43,635 bases of DNA, taken from Streptococcus sp. 596553. GTDB lineage: Bacteria > Bacillota > Bacilli > Lactobacillales > Streptococcaceae. The stretch spans positions 115,817 to 159,451 of the forward strand of contig NZ_OXCQ01000005.1 of assembly GCF_900411395.1 (NCBI RefSeq). Reading direction: 5' to 3'. The notes beneath the pieces are model-generated. The model was given only the letters and a program-made list of their open reading frames with translations. It was not told the DNA's origin and ran no database searches. Positions within the stretch are counted from its first letter, which is position 1. Each line of letters begins with the position of its first letter. The translations under genes and the position numbers were made by a program. Positions 29,086 to 38,222 of the stretch are shown here, piece by piece.

Positions 29086-29808
29086 ATGAGATTAGATAAA
29101 TTTTTAGTTGCCTGCGCTGTAGGGAGTCGGACAGAGGTCAAAAACTTGCTCAAGGCTGGGCGCGTGACGGTAAATGGTAAAAAAGAGAAATCAGCTAAAT
29201 TGCAGATTGATGAAAAAATAGATGAGATTTGCTTTGATGGTCAAGTGCTGGAGTATGAGGAGTTTGTCTATTATATGATGAACAAGCCCCAAGGAGTTAT
29301 TTCAGCGACTGAGGATCCCAAGCACAGAACTGTTCTGGACTTGTTGGATGATATTGCTCGGAGCAAGGAAGTTTTCCCAGTAGGGCGCTTGGATATTGAT
29401 ACGCATGGACTCCTGCTCCTGACCAATGATGGTCAGTTGGCTCATGCTCTTCTTTCTCCCAAGCGTCATGTGGACAAGACGTATCTGGCACAAGTCAAGG
29501 GAATCATGACCCAAGAAGATGTGGAGACATTTGCTAAGGGAATTCCGCTCAAAGACTTTACCTGTCAGCCCGCTAGACTGGAGATTGTGTCCATAGATAC
29601 AGAAAAGAATCAAAGCCAAATCCGAGTGACCATTGCAGAAGGGAAGTTTCATCAGGTCAAGCGTATGGTGGCTTACTGTGGCAAGGAAGTAGTGGACCTA
29701 CAGCGTTTGACTATGGGAACTTTAGTTTTGGATGAGAATTTACAAAGAGGAGAATGGCGTCGTTTGATCAAGGAGGAATTGGAAAATCTTCTTGCGAGTA
29801 TTGCTTAA
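29086..29808 (+). CDS. rsuA: 16S rRNA pseudouridine(516) synthase RsuA
   Basis: RsuA isomerises one uridine (516 in E. coli numbering) in 16S rRNA. The 240 residues contain an N-terminal S4 RNA-binding domain (MRLDKFLVACAVGSRTEVKN), then the synthase domain with catalytic Asp in GRLDIDTHGLLLLTNDG (about 103) and the C-terminal EGKFHQVKRM. Its start lies 6 bases after a -10 box, so translation is probably leaderless. Upstream is a BOX element; a weak terminator and the pepC promoter follow. Confidence 0.94.
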   Translation: MRLDKFLVACAVGSRTEVKNLLKAGRVTVNGKKEKSAKLQIDEKIDEICFDGQVLEYEEFVYYMMNKPQGVISATEDPKHRTVLDLLDDIARSKEVFPVGRLDIDTHGLLLLTNDGQLAHALLSPKRHVDKTYLAQVKGIMTQEDVETFAKGIPLKDFTCQPARLEIVSIDTEKNQSQIRVTIAEGKFHQVKRMVAYCGKEVVDLQRLTMGTLVLDENLQRGEWRRLIKEELENLLASIA

Positions 29809-29822
29809 TTGGGTTTATATTC

Positions 29823-29846
29823 AAAAAAGGTGAGGAAGAATATCCT
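29823..29846 (+). terminator. rsuA terminator
   Basis: AAGGTGAGGA pairs with TCCTTGCCTT through two G-T wobbles, with TTTT after. Confidence 0.55.
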
Positions 29847-29919
29847 TGCCTTTTATGTTTTTCAGTTGCTTACTTTGTGAAAAGAGTTATAATAGACTGT
29901 AGAATAAAAGGAGGAATCT

Positions 29920-31254
29920 ATGAACGCGATTCAAGAATCATTTACTGATAAATTATTTGCCAACTATGAAGCAAATGTAAAATACCAAGCGATTGAAAAT
30001 GCTGCTAGCCACAACGGAATTTTTGCAGCCCTAGAACGTCGCCAAAGCCATGTGGATAACACACCTGTTTTCTCATTGGATTTGACCAAGGACAAGGTTA
30101 CTAACCAGAAAGCGTCTGGACGTTGCTGGATGTTTGCGGCTCTCAACACCTTCCGCCACAAACTTATCTCTCAATATAAATTGGAAAACTTTGAGTTGTC
30201 ACAGGCCCACACATTCTTCTGGGACAAGTATGAGAAATCCAATTGGTTCTTGGAGCAAGTCATTGCGACTGCAGACCAAGACCTAACTAGCCGTAAGGTT
30301 AAATTTCTACTTCAAACTCCTCAGCAAGACGGTGGTCAGTGGGATATGGTCGTTTCTCTCTTTGAGAAATACGGTGTCGTGCCTAAGTCAGTTTACCCTG
30401 AGTCTGTTTCATCTAGTAGCAGCCGTGAGCTAAATGCAATCCTTAATAAATTGCTTCGCCAAGATGCTCAAATCTTGCGTGACTTGCTTACTTCTGGTGC
30501 GGACCAAGCGACTGTTCAAGCTAAGAAAGAAGACCTCTTGCAAGAAATCTTTAATTTCCTTGCTATGTCTTTAGGACTTCCACCACGTACATTTGACTTT
30601 GCTTATCGCGATAAGGATAACAACTACCAAAGTGAAAAGGGAATTACACCACAAGAGTTTTACAAGAAATATGTCAATCTTCCTCTAGAAGATTACGTTT
30701 CTGTTATCAATGCTCCAACTGCTGACAAGCCTTACGGCCAATCTTACACAGTTGAGATGTTGGGAAATGTGGTTGGCAGCCGTGCAGTTCGCTACATCAA
30801 CGTACCGATGGAGCGCTTGAAAGAATTGGCGATTGCTCAAATGCAAGCAGGTGAGACTGTTTGGTTTGGTTCAGATGTCGGTCAGCTCAGCAACCGTAAA
30901 GCTGGAATCCTTGCGACAGATGTTTATGACTTTGAATCAAGCATGGACATTAAACTCACTCAAGATAAGGCTGGACGTTTGGACTACAGTGAAAGCTTGA
31001 TGACCCACGCCATGGTCTTGACAGGTGTTGATTTGGACGAAAATGGCAAGTCAACCAAGTGGAAGGTTGAAAACTCATGGGGAGACAAGGTCGGTACAGA
31101 TGGTTACTTTGTTGCCTCAGACGCTTGGATGGACGAATACACATACCAAATCGTTGTCCGTAAGGAATTGCTGACAGCAGAAGAACAAGCTGCCTATGAA
31201 GCAGAACCAATTGTACTCGCACCTTGGGATCCAATGGGAGCCTTGGCCGAATAA
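29920..31254 (+). CDS. pepC: aminopeptidase C (bleomycin hydrolase family, C1)
   Basis: PepC is a cytoplasmic cysteine aminopeptidase, a hexameric homologue of bleomycin hydrolase that frees N-terminal residues from peptides. The 444 residues are usual. The catalytic Cys69 lies in GRCWMFAALN, His363 in THAMVLTG and Asn385 in KVENSWGD, a complete papain triad. The C-terminal tail, which self-limits the active site to aminopeptidase action, is intact (APWDPMGALAE). Promoter TATAAT at 29889-29894 and an AGGAGG ribosome site precede it. It is convergent to manLMN across a shared terminator. Confidence 0.96.
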   Translation: MNAIQESFTDKLFANYEANVKYQAIENAASHNGIFAALERRQSHVDNTPVFSLDLTKDKVTNQKASGRCWMFAALNTFRHKLISQYKLENFELSQAHTFFWDKYEKSNWFLEQVIATADQDLTSRKVKFLLQTPQQDGGQWDMVVSLFEKYGVVPKSVYPESVSSSSSRELNAILNKLLRQDAQILRDLLTSGADQATVQAKKEDLLQEIFNFLAMSLGLPPRTFDFAYRDKDNNYQSEKGITPQEFYKKYVNLPLEDYVSVINAPTADKPYGQSYTVEMLGNVVGSRAVRYINVPMERLKELAIAQMQAGETVWFGSDVGQLSNRKAGILATDVYDFESSMDIKLTQDKAGRLDYSESLMTHAMVLTGVDLDENGKSTKWKVENSWGDKVGTDGYFVASDAWMDEYTYQIVVRKELLTAEEQAAYEAEPIVLAPWDPMGALAE

Positions 31255-31262
31255 AAGTATAG

Positions 31263-31298
31263 AAAAAAGGAATCAGATTTTAGAACCTGATTCCTTTT
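31263..31298. terminator. bidirectional terminator between pepC and manN
   Basis: AAAAGGAATCAG (31265-31276) pairs perfectly with CTGATTCCTTTT (31287-31298), with T-runs on both strands. Confidence 0.92.
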
Positions 31299-31309
31299 AA
31301 GTTGCTTGA

Positions 31310-32221
31310 TTACATGATGTGAAGAACATGTGCCACAATACCCACTGCGAAGAGTGCAAGGATAATAGTGATTGGAGATACTTTTTTCTTAAGCAAGTAC
31401 ATGCAAAGGAGAGTAAGGAGTAGTCCTGATAGTCCAGGGATCAACATATCCAAGTTTTGTTGGAAAGTAGTAACTTTTTCAGGTGTTTGAGACAATCCTT
31501 GTCCTACTTGTGCGAATGCTTCTTGGATACCTTTAGATCCTTCTGGCAATTTATCCCAATGGATATAAGCCTTTTCATCTAGTTGAACTTTGGCAACATC
31601 GAAAGCAAATTTAATATTTACCCAACGTTGAACAAGGACAGCAAGAATGAACATACCAAGGATAGAAGCACCTTTAGTGATGTCTTGGAGGATACCGCCA
31701 GACATATCTTTAGTGATTTCTGATCCAGCCTTGTATCCAATCTCTTGTGTATACCACAAGAATGACATACGAATCAAGTTCCAAAGAACGAAGAAGAGGA
31801 TTGGACCTAAGATATTACCAGTAAGGGCAAGTGAAGCACCGAGTGATCCAAGGATTGGGCGTACTGTAAACCAGAATACTGGGTCACCGATACCAGCAAG
31901 AGGTCCCATCATACCGATTTTAACCCCTTGGATAGCAGCATCATCAATTTCAACACCGTTAGCACGTTCTTCTTCAAGTGCAAGAGTAACCCCCATGATT
32001 GGAGCGGCTACGTATGGGTGAGTGTTGAAGAACTCAAGATGGCGTTCAAGAGCAGCGATTTGATCTTCTTTTTTAGTGTAGAGTTTTTTAAGAGCTGGAA
32101 TTAATGAGTAAGCCCAACCCAAGTTTTGCATACGTTCATAGTTCCAAGAGCCTTGTAAGAAAGTTGAACGCCACCAAACTTTTTTACGATCTGATTTAGT
32201 TAATTGAAGTTTTTCAGTCAT
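31310..32221 (-). CDS. manN: mannose-family PTS component IID
   Basis: ManN is the IID membrane subunit of the Man-type glucose/mannose/glucosamine phosphotransferase system. The 303-residue protein shows the IID start LTKSDRKKVWWRSTFLQGSWNYERMQNLGW, the GPLAGIGDPVFWFTVRPI segment, and a C-terminal hydrophobic helix. It is the last gene of manLMN, 23 bases after manM, with a ribosome site GAAAGGA. In other bacteria IIC and IID together are the receptor of class IIa-type bacteriocins. A bidirectional terminator closes the operon. Confidence 0.96.
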   Translation of the reverse strand: MTEKLQLTKSDRKKVWWRSTFLQGSWNYERMQNLGWAYSLIPALKKLYTKKEDQIAALERHLEFFNTHPYVAAPIMGVTLALEEERANGVEIDDAAIQGVKIGMMGPLAGIGDPVFWFTVRPILGSLGASLALTGNILGPILFFVLWNLIRMSFLWYTQEIGYKAGSEITKDMSGGILQDITKGASILGMFILAVLVQRWVNIKFAFDVAKVQLDEKAYIHWDKLPEGSKGIQEAFAQVGQGLSQTPEKVTTFQQNLDMLIPGLSGLLLTLLCMYLLKKKVSPITIILALFAVGIVAHVLHIM

Positions 32222-32244
32222 GATGTTTTCAGTCCTTTCTTATC

Positions 32245-33048
32245 TTAGTAGTCTTCTAGGATATCGCCGATTGGGTCGTTAGAAGTTGCGGCTCCTCCGC
32301 CACCGTTTCCACCAGTTTTAGAAAGGTGAAGGTAGATAAGAGCGATAGCAACACCGATAGCACCAAATCCGATTAGAGTAATATCTGACACGGCAGCAAG
32401 CACGAAACCGATAGCGAAGAATGGCCATACTTCACGAGTTGCCATCATGTTGATAACCATAGCGTAACCAACGGCAACGACCATACCACCACCGATAGCC
32501 ATACCATCTTTGAGCCAATCAGGCATAGCATTTAGAATGCTTTGTACTGTTTCAGTTGGTACCATTAGAAGGAGTGCTGCAGGGACTGCAATACGAAGAC
32601 CTTGAAGAAGAAGTGCGACAAAGTGAGCACGTTCAACTGCTTTGAAGTCACCTTTTTTAGCAGAAGCATCAGCAGTGTGAACCAATCCGACAGAGAGTGT
32701 ACGGACAATCATAGTCAAGAATAGACCAGCAACTGCAAGAGGGATAGCAACCGCTTGGGCAACACCGATACCTGTCTTAGTAAAGTCGCCACCAAGAACC
32801 ATGATAATGGCAGCAGCAACAGAAGCAAGAGCAGCGTCAGGAGCTACGGCAGCTCCGATGTTAGCCCAACCAAGGGCGATCATTTGAAGAGAACCACCAA
32901 GGATAATCCCTGCTTCAAGGTTACCGGTAACAAGACCGATAAGGGTACAAGCTACGATTGGTTGATGGAATTGGAACTGGTCGAGGATACCTTCAAGACC
33001 TGCTAGGAAGGCTACAACGACTACTAAAACCATAGAAATAATAGACAT
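32245..33048 (-). CDS. manM: mannose-family PTS component IIC
   Basis: ManM is the IIC sugar-translocating subunit, a polytopic membrane protein of 267 residues with about seven or eight hydrophobic segments. The family-typical stretch GLVTGNLEAGIILGGSLQMIALGWANIGAAVAPD is near residue 38-70. The C-terminus is hydrophilic with a run of glycines and ends DPIGDILEDY. It lies between manL (25 bases) and manN (23 bases). Ribosome site AAAGGA. Confidence 0.96.
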   Translation of the reverse strand: MSIISMVLVVVVAFLAGLEGILDQFQFHQPIVACTLIGLVTGNLEAGIILGGSLQMIALGWANIGAAVAPDAALASVAAAIIMVLGGDFTKTGIGVAQAVAIPLAVAGLFLTMIVRTLSVGLVHTADASAKKGDFKAVERAHFVALLLQGLRIAVPAALLLMVPTETVQSILNAMPDWLKDGMAIGGGMVVAVGYAMVINMMATREVWPFFAIGFVLAAVSDITLIGFGAIGVAIALIYLHLSKTGGNGGGGAATSNDPIGDILEDY

Positions 33049-33073
33049 CTTTAAAATCCTTTCATAAAATCGA

Positions 33074-34063
33074 TTATTGCACGTTTGCTTTGTTGATCAA
33101 GTCAAACAAATCTTTTTTGGTGTCGTTTGGTACTTTACGTACATCAAATTCAACACCAAGGTCACGCATTTTTTCAAATGTAGCAACGTCTTCTTTATCC
33201 ATAGACAAAACGTTGTTAACCATTGTTTTACCAGTTGAGTGAGCCATTGATCCAACATTAAGAGTTTTGATTGGCACGCCACCTTCAATAGCACGAAGGG
33301 CATCTTGAGGTGTTTCAAACAAGATAAGGGCATGTGTTCCTCCGAAGCGAGGATCTTTTGCAACGTCGATTAGTTTTTGGATAGGAACAACGTTTGCTTT
33401 CACTTTACCTGGAGCTGCTTGTTTAATCAATTCTTTACGTAATTCATCTTTAGCTACGTTATCTGAAGCAACGATGATACGATCTGCTTTTGAATCTGGA
33501 GTCCAAGCAGTTGCAACTTGACCGTGAAGTAAACGAGTGTCTAGACGGGCAAGGTTGATTTTGAGTTTACCGTCTCCGATGACAGTTCCTTCTGGAATAG
33601 CAGCTTGGGCAACTGGAGCAGCTGCAGCGCTTGCTACTTCCTCAACTGGGTTTAGCTCTTCTGGAAGAGCTTTGATGCCATCTTTGGCTTCTTTAATGAT
33701 ATTAGCAGCGACTTTTTCTACACCTGCAGCAGCGTCCATGAGGCGCTCTGTGTAGGCTTGAATTAACATCGGTAAGTTCAGTCCTGTGATGATGGCAAAC
33801 TTACGCTCAGGATTTTCTCCCATCACGCGACTAGCTTGGTTAAATGGAGATCCACTCCAAAGGTCAGCCAAAACTAGAACCTCATCTTCTGCGTCAAATG
33901 CAGCAACAGCGTTATTAAACTTAGCGTATAAATCATCAGGACCTTCATTTGGCATAAAGGTTACAACTTGAACCTTTTCTTGTTCACCAAAAATCATAGA
34001 ACCTGACTGATGAATACCCGCAGCAAATTCGCCGTGGCTCGCAATAATGATTCCGATACTCAT
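33074..34063 (-). CDS. manL: mannose-family PTS component IIAB
   Basis: ManL is the cytoplasmic fused IIA-IIB protein that passes phosphate from HPr to the incoming sugar, and in streptococci also takes part in catabolite control. The IIA phosphohistidine is H10 ([11 protein letters not shown]). An Ala/Pro-rich linker (about 140-155) leads to IIB with H180 in [11 protein letters not shown]. The total is 329 residues. I chose the ATG at 34063 because the AAGGAGG site (34074-34080) lies 10 bases before it; the ATG at 34072 is only 1 base from that site. It heads manLMN. The leader carries cre and CiaR-type sites. Confidence 0.95.
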
Positions 34064-34099
34064 TATTGTCATTCCTCCTTTTTGTTGTTTCAGTTTTCT

Positions 34100-34153
34100 T
34101 TTAAGAAAACTTTAAGACTTTTTAAGTATAAACCGTTTTCATCTAAAAATCAA
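34100..34153 (-). promoter_or_regulatory. manLMN promoter with cre site and three CiaR half-sites
   Basis: On the minus strand TTGATT (34153-34148), 17 bases, TATACT (34130-34125). A cre-like site TGAAAACGGTTTAT (34141-34128, 12 of 14) lies between and over the boxes. On the plus strand TTTAAG occurs at 34100-34105, 34111-34116 and 34121-34126; the first two have the exact N5 spacing of a CiaR site. They cover the expected start of transcription and early leader, which predicts CiaR repression. manL is, to my memory, a reported CiaR target in pneumococcus. Confidence 0.75.
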
Positions 34154-34251
34154 CTATTTATCATAAAATAATTAAAAAGATTACATCTGAAAATATTGAT
34201 ATATTGAGTTTTAGAGAAGTTTTTTTGAATCCTTATTAAAAAATTTAATAT

Positions 34252-34284
34252 AAAAAAGTTGGAAGCGTATTCCAACTTTTAAAA
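34252..34284 (-). terminator. adh terminator
   Basis: AAAAGTTGGAA (34254-34264) pairs perfectly with TTCCAACTTTT (34270-34280). The minus-strand T-run ends the adh transcript. The rest of the 34073-34299 gap is AT-rich and featureless. Confidence 0.88.
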
Positions 34285-34299
34285 TAGGTTTCTAATAGA

Positions 34300-35319
34300 T
34301 TAGTGGGTGAAGTCGAGTACCATACGTCCTTGGATTTGACCTTTTTCCATTTCGTCGAAAATTGCAACGGCATCTTCTACTGGACGTTTTTGGACAACTG
34401 GAACTACTAAACCTTCTGCACCGAATTGGAAGGCTTCTTCCAAGTCTTTACGAGTTCCAACAAGAGAACCTATGACTTGGATTCCATCGAGGACTGTTTT
34501 AACGATGCTGAGTTCCATCATTTCAGAAGGAAGACCGACAGCGACGACGCGACCACCAGCACGAACTGAGTCAACAGCCTGGTTGAAGGCAACTTTAGAC
34601 ACAGCGGTTACGACGGCTGAGTGAGCACCTCCATCAGTTTTTTCCTTAATGAGTCCTGGTACATCTTCAACTTCTAGTCCGTTAATAACGATGTCAGCAC
34701 CGACTTCTTTTGCAAGGGCAAGTTTGTCATTATTGATATCAACTGCGATGACATGAGCATTGAATACTTTTTTAGCATATTGAACAGCTAGGTTACCCAG
34801 TCCACCAGCACCGTAGAGTACAACCCATTGGCCTGGTTCAACTTTTGCTTCTTTTATAGCTTTATAGGTTGTTACACCAGCACATGTGATAGAAGAAGCT
34901 TGGGCTGGATCAAGTCCGTCAGGAACTTTAACAGCATAGTCAGCAGTTACGATACATTGTTCAGCCATACCACCATCTACTGAGTAGCCAGCATTTTTTA
35001 CTGTACGGCAAAGAGTTTCACGGCCAGTTGTACAGTATTCGCAAGTGCCACATCCTTCAAAGAACCAAGCAACGCTGACGCGGTCACCGACTTTAAGGCT
35101 TTTCACATCTGGGGCAATTTCTTTAACGATACCAACACCTTCGTGACCTAGGACACGTCCTGGTACTTGACCGAAGTCGCCATGGGCAACGTGAAGGTCA
35201 GTGTGGCAAACACCACAGTATTCAATTTCTACAAGTGCTTCCCCAGTTTCAAGTGGACGGAGTACTTTTTCTTCAACAGCAACACCAGTGCTTTCTGGAT
35301 TTACAACAACAGCTTTCAT
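34300..35319 (-). CDS. adhP: zinc-dependent alcohol dehydrogenase AdhP
   Basis: This medium-chain NAD-dependent dehydrogenase probably interconverts ethanol and acetaldehyde in fermentation. The 339 residues are typical of AdhP. Catalytic zinc ligands are C38 (GVCHTDLH), H59 (GHEGVG) and C146 (ITCAGVT). Structural zinc ligands are C90, C93, C96 and C104. The Rossmann motif is [13 protein letters not shown] (about 170). A GGAGG ribosome site precedes the ATG. A Rex-like operator covers the promoter, which fits an NAD-regenerating enzyme controlled by the NADH/NAD ratio. It is a single-gene unit with its own terminator. Confidence 0.93.
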   Translation of the reverse strand: MKAVVVNPESTGVAVEEKVLRPLETGEALVEIEYCGVCHTDLHVAHGDFGQVPGRVLGHEGVGIVKEIAPDVKSLKVGDRVSVAWFFEGCGTCEYCTTGRETLCRTVKNAGYSVDGGMAEQCIVTADYAVKVPDGLDPAQASSITCAGVTTYKAIKEAKVEPGQWVVLYGAGGLGNLAVQYAKKVFNAHVIAVDINNDKLALAKEVGADIVINGLEVEDVPGLIKEKTDGGAHSAVVTAVSKVAFNQAVDSVRAGGRVVAVGLPSEMMELSIVKTVLDGIQVIGSLVGTRKDLEEAFQFGAEGLVVPVVQKRPVEDAVAIFDEMEKGQIQGRMVLDFTH

Positions 35320-35415
35320 AGCTATCCTCCTTTATATTGACCGAGAACAGGGACAACGGGACTGGATTGATTTTGTGTCAACAGAGTCGAGTATGACGAG
35401 CTCTCTTGTATTTAT

Positions 35416-35450
35416 ATGTGAAGTATATCACAAAAGAAAGCCTTTTCCAA
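35416..35450 (-). promoter_or_regulatory. adhP promoter with Rex-like operator
   Basis: On the minus strand TTGGAA (35450-35445), 17 bases, TATACT (35427-35422). The near-palindrome TTGTGATATACTTCACAT (35433-35416) contains the -10 box and matches the Rex consensus TTGTGAANNNNTTCACAA except near the centre and last base. Rex represses fermentation genes until NADH rises. Confidence 0.72.
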
Positions 35451-35535
35451 GGTTTTGGAGGCAAAAAGTAGAACAATCGATTAACTGGTTGATGAGACTG
35501 TGAAAAGAACACAAAGACCAGCTCGCAAGCTGGTC

Positions 35536-35688
35536 ATACTCTTCGAAAATCAAATTCAAACCACGTCAGCTTCGCCTTGCCGTATATATATGTTACTGAC
35601 TTCGTCAGTTTCATCTACAACCTCAAAGCAGTGCTTTGAGCAACCTACGGCTAGCTTCCTAGTTTGCTCTTTGATTTTCATTGAGTAT
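35536..35688 (-). repeat. BOX element (A-B-C), minus orientation
   Basis: It begins ATACTCTTCGAAAATCAAAT (boxC, reversed), has the boxB core CTGACTTCGTCAGTTTC, and ends TTTGATTTTCATTGAGTAT (boxA, reversed). At about 153 bp this is the standard A-B-C form. It fills most of the gap 35320-35697 behind the HAD gene. Confidence 0.9.
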
Positions 35689-35697
35689 CAGTATGGA

Positions 35698-36510
35698 CTA
35701 TAAGAATAAATCTTGCAGGGTATTGGCAACCCCGTCTTGGTCATTTGTCAAGGAAATTTGCTCATCAGCATAAGGGAGTAGCTCTGGGTTGGCATTTTTC
35801 ATGGCATAACCTTTCCCAGCAAAAGCTAGCATCTCGGTATCGTTGTGTTCATCTCCAAAAGCAATCAAATCTTTTTTGTCACGGTTCATTACCTTGAGCA
35901 AGTAGTCCAAAGCAAAGGCCTTGTTGACACCTTTTGGGGTACACTCAAGGATATTGAGCGGCCCTCCCCAGGTATTGATAGACAGTTGATGCTGGTAGAA
36001 GGCGTTCATTTCTTTTGCCAAGGCATATTTGTCACTGGCTCTGGTCTGCAACAGAATACAGTTAGGATCCTTGGTTACCAACTCAGGCTGGAATTGATCT
36101 TCAGGCTGGAAAGCTTCTACACCAAATAGTTTGGGATTGGCAATTTCTTCATTAGGATTTGTAATGTAGAATTTTTTACGGTATTCTCCAGCGATAAAAT
36201 CGGCTTGAATATCCTCAGAACGTCGAACCATGTCTAAAAGATATTTTTTGTCTACAGTTAAACACTTTTCAAAATCCCAAACTTGGTCTGGTAAATGAGT
36301 AAGGGAGCCGTTGAAATTAATCATAGGAGTGTTTAAGCCTAGTTCATGGTAAAAATCTTTTGACATTCGGTAAGGGCGCCCTGTTGTAATAATAACTTGA
36401 TGGCCTTTTTCAGCAACTTTTTTGATGGTTTCTTTGGTAAAGTCAGAAATCTGACTGTCCGAGTTGAGCAGGGTTCCATCCAGGTCAACTGCAATAATTT
36501 TTTTCGTCAT
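35698..36510 (-). CDS. Cof-type HAD-IIB sugar phosphatase
   Basis: A 270-residue member of the Cof subfamily of HAD phosphatases, which dephosphorylate sugar phosphates or cofactor intermediates. Motif I is DLDGTLLNSD (Asp nucleophile at about residue 9), motif II TTGRP (about 43), motif III a Lys, and motif IV FGDEHNDTEMLAFAG (about 217). I chose the ATG at 36510 (MTKKIIAVDLDG) because AAAGG precedes it and the extra 25 residues of a longer frame lack a ribosome site. The substrate is not predictable from sequence. A BOX element sits directly after the stop. Confidence 0.88.
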   Translation of the reverse strand: MTKKIIAVDLDGTLLNSDSQISDFTKETIKKVAEKGHQVIITTGRPYRMSKDFYHELGLNTPMINFNGSLTHLPDQVWDFEKCLTVDKKYLLDMVRRSEDIQADFIAGEYRKKFYITNPNEEIANPKLFGVEAFQPEDQFQPELVTKDPNCILLQTRASDKYALAKEMNAFYQHQLSINTWGGPLNILECTPKGVNKAFALDYLLKVMNRDKKDLIAFGDEHNDTEMLAFAGKGYAMKNANPELLPYADEQISLTNDQDGVANTLQDLFL

Positions 36511-36633
36511 ATAAACCTTTCTAGTGTCTTTCCAGATAAGATGTCTACTATTATAACAAAAAGCAGGCAGAAAAGCAGATTCCAAACAAAAAATAAAATT
36601 CCATCAAATTCTTAAATAAATCAGACAAAGATA

Positions 36634-36681
36634 TTGAAAAAGTGAATGATAAATGATATAATTCTATTATTGTTCGTAAAA
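36634..36681 (+). promoter_or_regulatory. purine permease promoter with PurR-box-like site
   Basis: TTGAAA (36634-36639), 17 bases, TATAAT (36657-36662) with a TG extension is a near-consensus promoter. At 36669-36681 ATTGTTCGTAAAA, read on the minus strand as TTTTACGAACAAT, matches the PurR box AWWWCCGAACWWT at 11 of 13 positions. It lies at the expected transcription start. No purine riboswitch is visible. Confidence 0.55.
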
Positions 36682-36699
36682 ATTAAAAGGAGATTGATA

Positions 36700-38118
36700 A
36701 TGGACAAATTATTTAAACTAAAAGAGAACGGTACAGACGTTCGTACAGAGGTTCTCGCTGGTTTAACAACTTTCTTTGCAATGAGTTATATTCTCTTTGT
36801 AAACCCACAAATTCTTTCGCAAACAGGAATGCCTGCTCAGGGTGTATTCCTCGCAACGATTATCGGTGCAGTTGCTGGTACCCTGATGATGGCCTTCTAT
36901 GCTAACTTACCATATGCTCAAGCGCCAGGTATGGGACTCAATGCCTTCTTTACCTTTACAGTTGTATTTGGACTCGGTTATTCTTGGCAAGAAGCCCTAG
37001 CTATGGTCTTCATCTGTGGAATTATCTCATTGATTATTACCTTGACAAATGTTCGTAAAATGATCATTGAATCGATTCCAAACGCCCTTCGTTCAGCTAT
37101 TTCAGCTGGTATCGGTGTCTTCCTTGCCTACGTGGGGATTAAGAATGCTGGACTTTTGAAATTCTCTATCGATCCAGGAAATTACACGGTTGCAGGAGAA
37201 GGGGCTGATAAAGCTCAAGCAGCGATTACAGCAAATGCTTCAGCAGTCCCAGGCTTGGTCAGCTTTAATAATCCAGCTGTTTTGGTGGCTCTTGCAGGAC
37301 TTGCTATCACAATCTTCTTTGTCATTAAAGGGATTAAAGGGGGAATTATCCTCTCTATCTTGACAACAACTGTTCTTGCTATTGCAGTTGGTTTGGTAGA
37401 TTTGTCAAGCATCGATTTTGCTAATAACCATGTTGGTGCAGCCTTTGAAGACTTGAAGACAGTCTTTGGTGCAGCTCTTGGTTCAGAAGGTTTGGGAGCT
37501 TTGATTTCAGATACAGCTCGCTTGCCTGAAACTCTTATGGCAATTCTTGCCTTCTCATTGACAGATATTTTTGATACGATTGGTACCTTGATCGGTACAG
37601 GTGAAAAAGTTGGTATCGTAGCTACAAATGGTGAAAATCACCAATCAGCTAAGTTGGACAAGGCTCTTTATTCAGACTTGATTGGTACTTCAATTGGTGC
37701 CATCGCTGGTACTTCGAACGTAACGACTTATGTTGAGTCTGCTGCTGGTATCGGTGCAGGTGGACGTACAGGTTTGACAGCCTTGGTCGTGGCAATCTGT
37801 TTTGCGATCTCAAGCTTCTTTAGCCCACTTCTAGCGATTGTACCAACAGCCGCTACAGCTCCAATCTTGATTATCGTTGGGATTATGATGTTGGCTAGCT
37901 TGAAAAATATCCATTGGGACGATATGTCTGAAGCGGTTCCTGCTTTCTTCACATCTATCTTTATGGGATTCAGCTACTCTATCACTCAAGGGATTGCAGT
38001 TGGTTTCTTGACTTACACTTTGACTAAGCTTGTCAAAGGTCAAGCTAAAGATGTTCACGTCATGATTTGGATTTTGGATGCCTTGTTTATCCTTAACTAC
38101 ATCAGTATGGCCTTATAA
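36700..38118 (+). CDS. NCS2 family guanine/hypoxanthine permease (AzgA-like)
   Basis: A 472-residue polytopic membrane protein of the nucleobase:cation symporter-2 family. The AzgA-type start TDVRTEVLAGLTTFFAMSYILFVNP and the central LTDIFDTIGTLIGTGEKVG and SAAGIGAGGRTGLT motifs mark the hypoxanthine/guanine/xanthine group. About 12 membrane segments are visible. I chose the ATG at 36700 because AAAGGAG lies 7 bases before it; the upstream ATG at 36646 lies in the promoter. Its PurR-box-like leader fits purine control. A terminator follows. Confidence 0.93.
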   Translation: MDKLFKLKENGTDVRTEVLAGLTTFFAMSYILFVNPQILSQTGMPAQGVFLATIIGAVAGTLMMAFYANLPYAQAPGMGLNAFFTFTVVFGLGYSWQEALAMVFICGIISLIITLTNVRKMIIESIPNALRSAISAGIGVFLAYVGIKNAGLLKFSIDPGNYTVAGEGADKAQAAITANASAVPGLVSFNNPAVLVALAGLAITIFFVIKGIKGGIILSILTTTVLAIAVGLVDLSSIDFANNHVGAAFEDLKTVFGAALGSEGLGALISDTARLPETLMAILAFSLTDIFDTIGTLIGTGEKVGIVATNGENHQSAKLDKALYSDLIGTSIGAIAGTSNVTTYVESAAGIGAGGRTGLTALVVAICFAISSFFSPLLAIVPTAATAPILIIVGIMMLASLKNIHWDDMSEAVPAFFTSIFMGFSYSITQGIAVGFLTYTLTKLVKGQAKDVHVMIWILDALFILNYISMAL

Positions 38119-38126
38119 TAGGATAA

Positions 38127-38152
38127 CCCAGGGGGATTTTTCCCCTTTTTTA
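38127..38152 (+). terminator. terminator after the purine permease
   Basis: GGGGA (38132-38136) pairs with TCCCC (38141-38145), followed by TTTTTTT. Confidence 0.72.
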
Positions 38153-38222
38153 ATACAAAGGAGATTGTGATTAGCTCGCAAATATATTCAATGATGTTTA
38201 TTAAGACTAAGGAGGAAAAATC

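Noticed and set aside
34064..34072. earlier ATG for manL at 34072
   Set aside because: The AAGGAGG site would be 1 base from it; spacing fits the ATG at 34063.
36601..36699. purine riboswitch before the permease
   Set aside because: The leader after the promoter is only about 30 bases, too short for the aptamer and expression platform.
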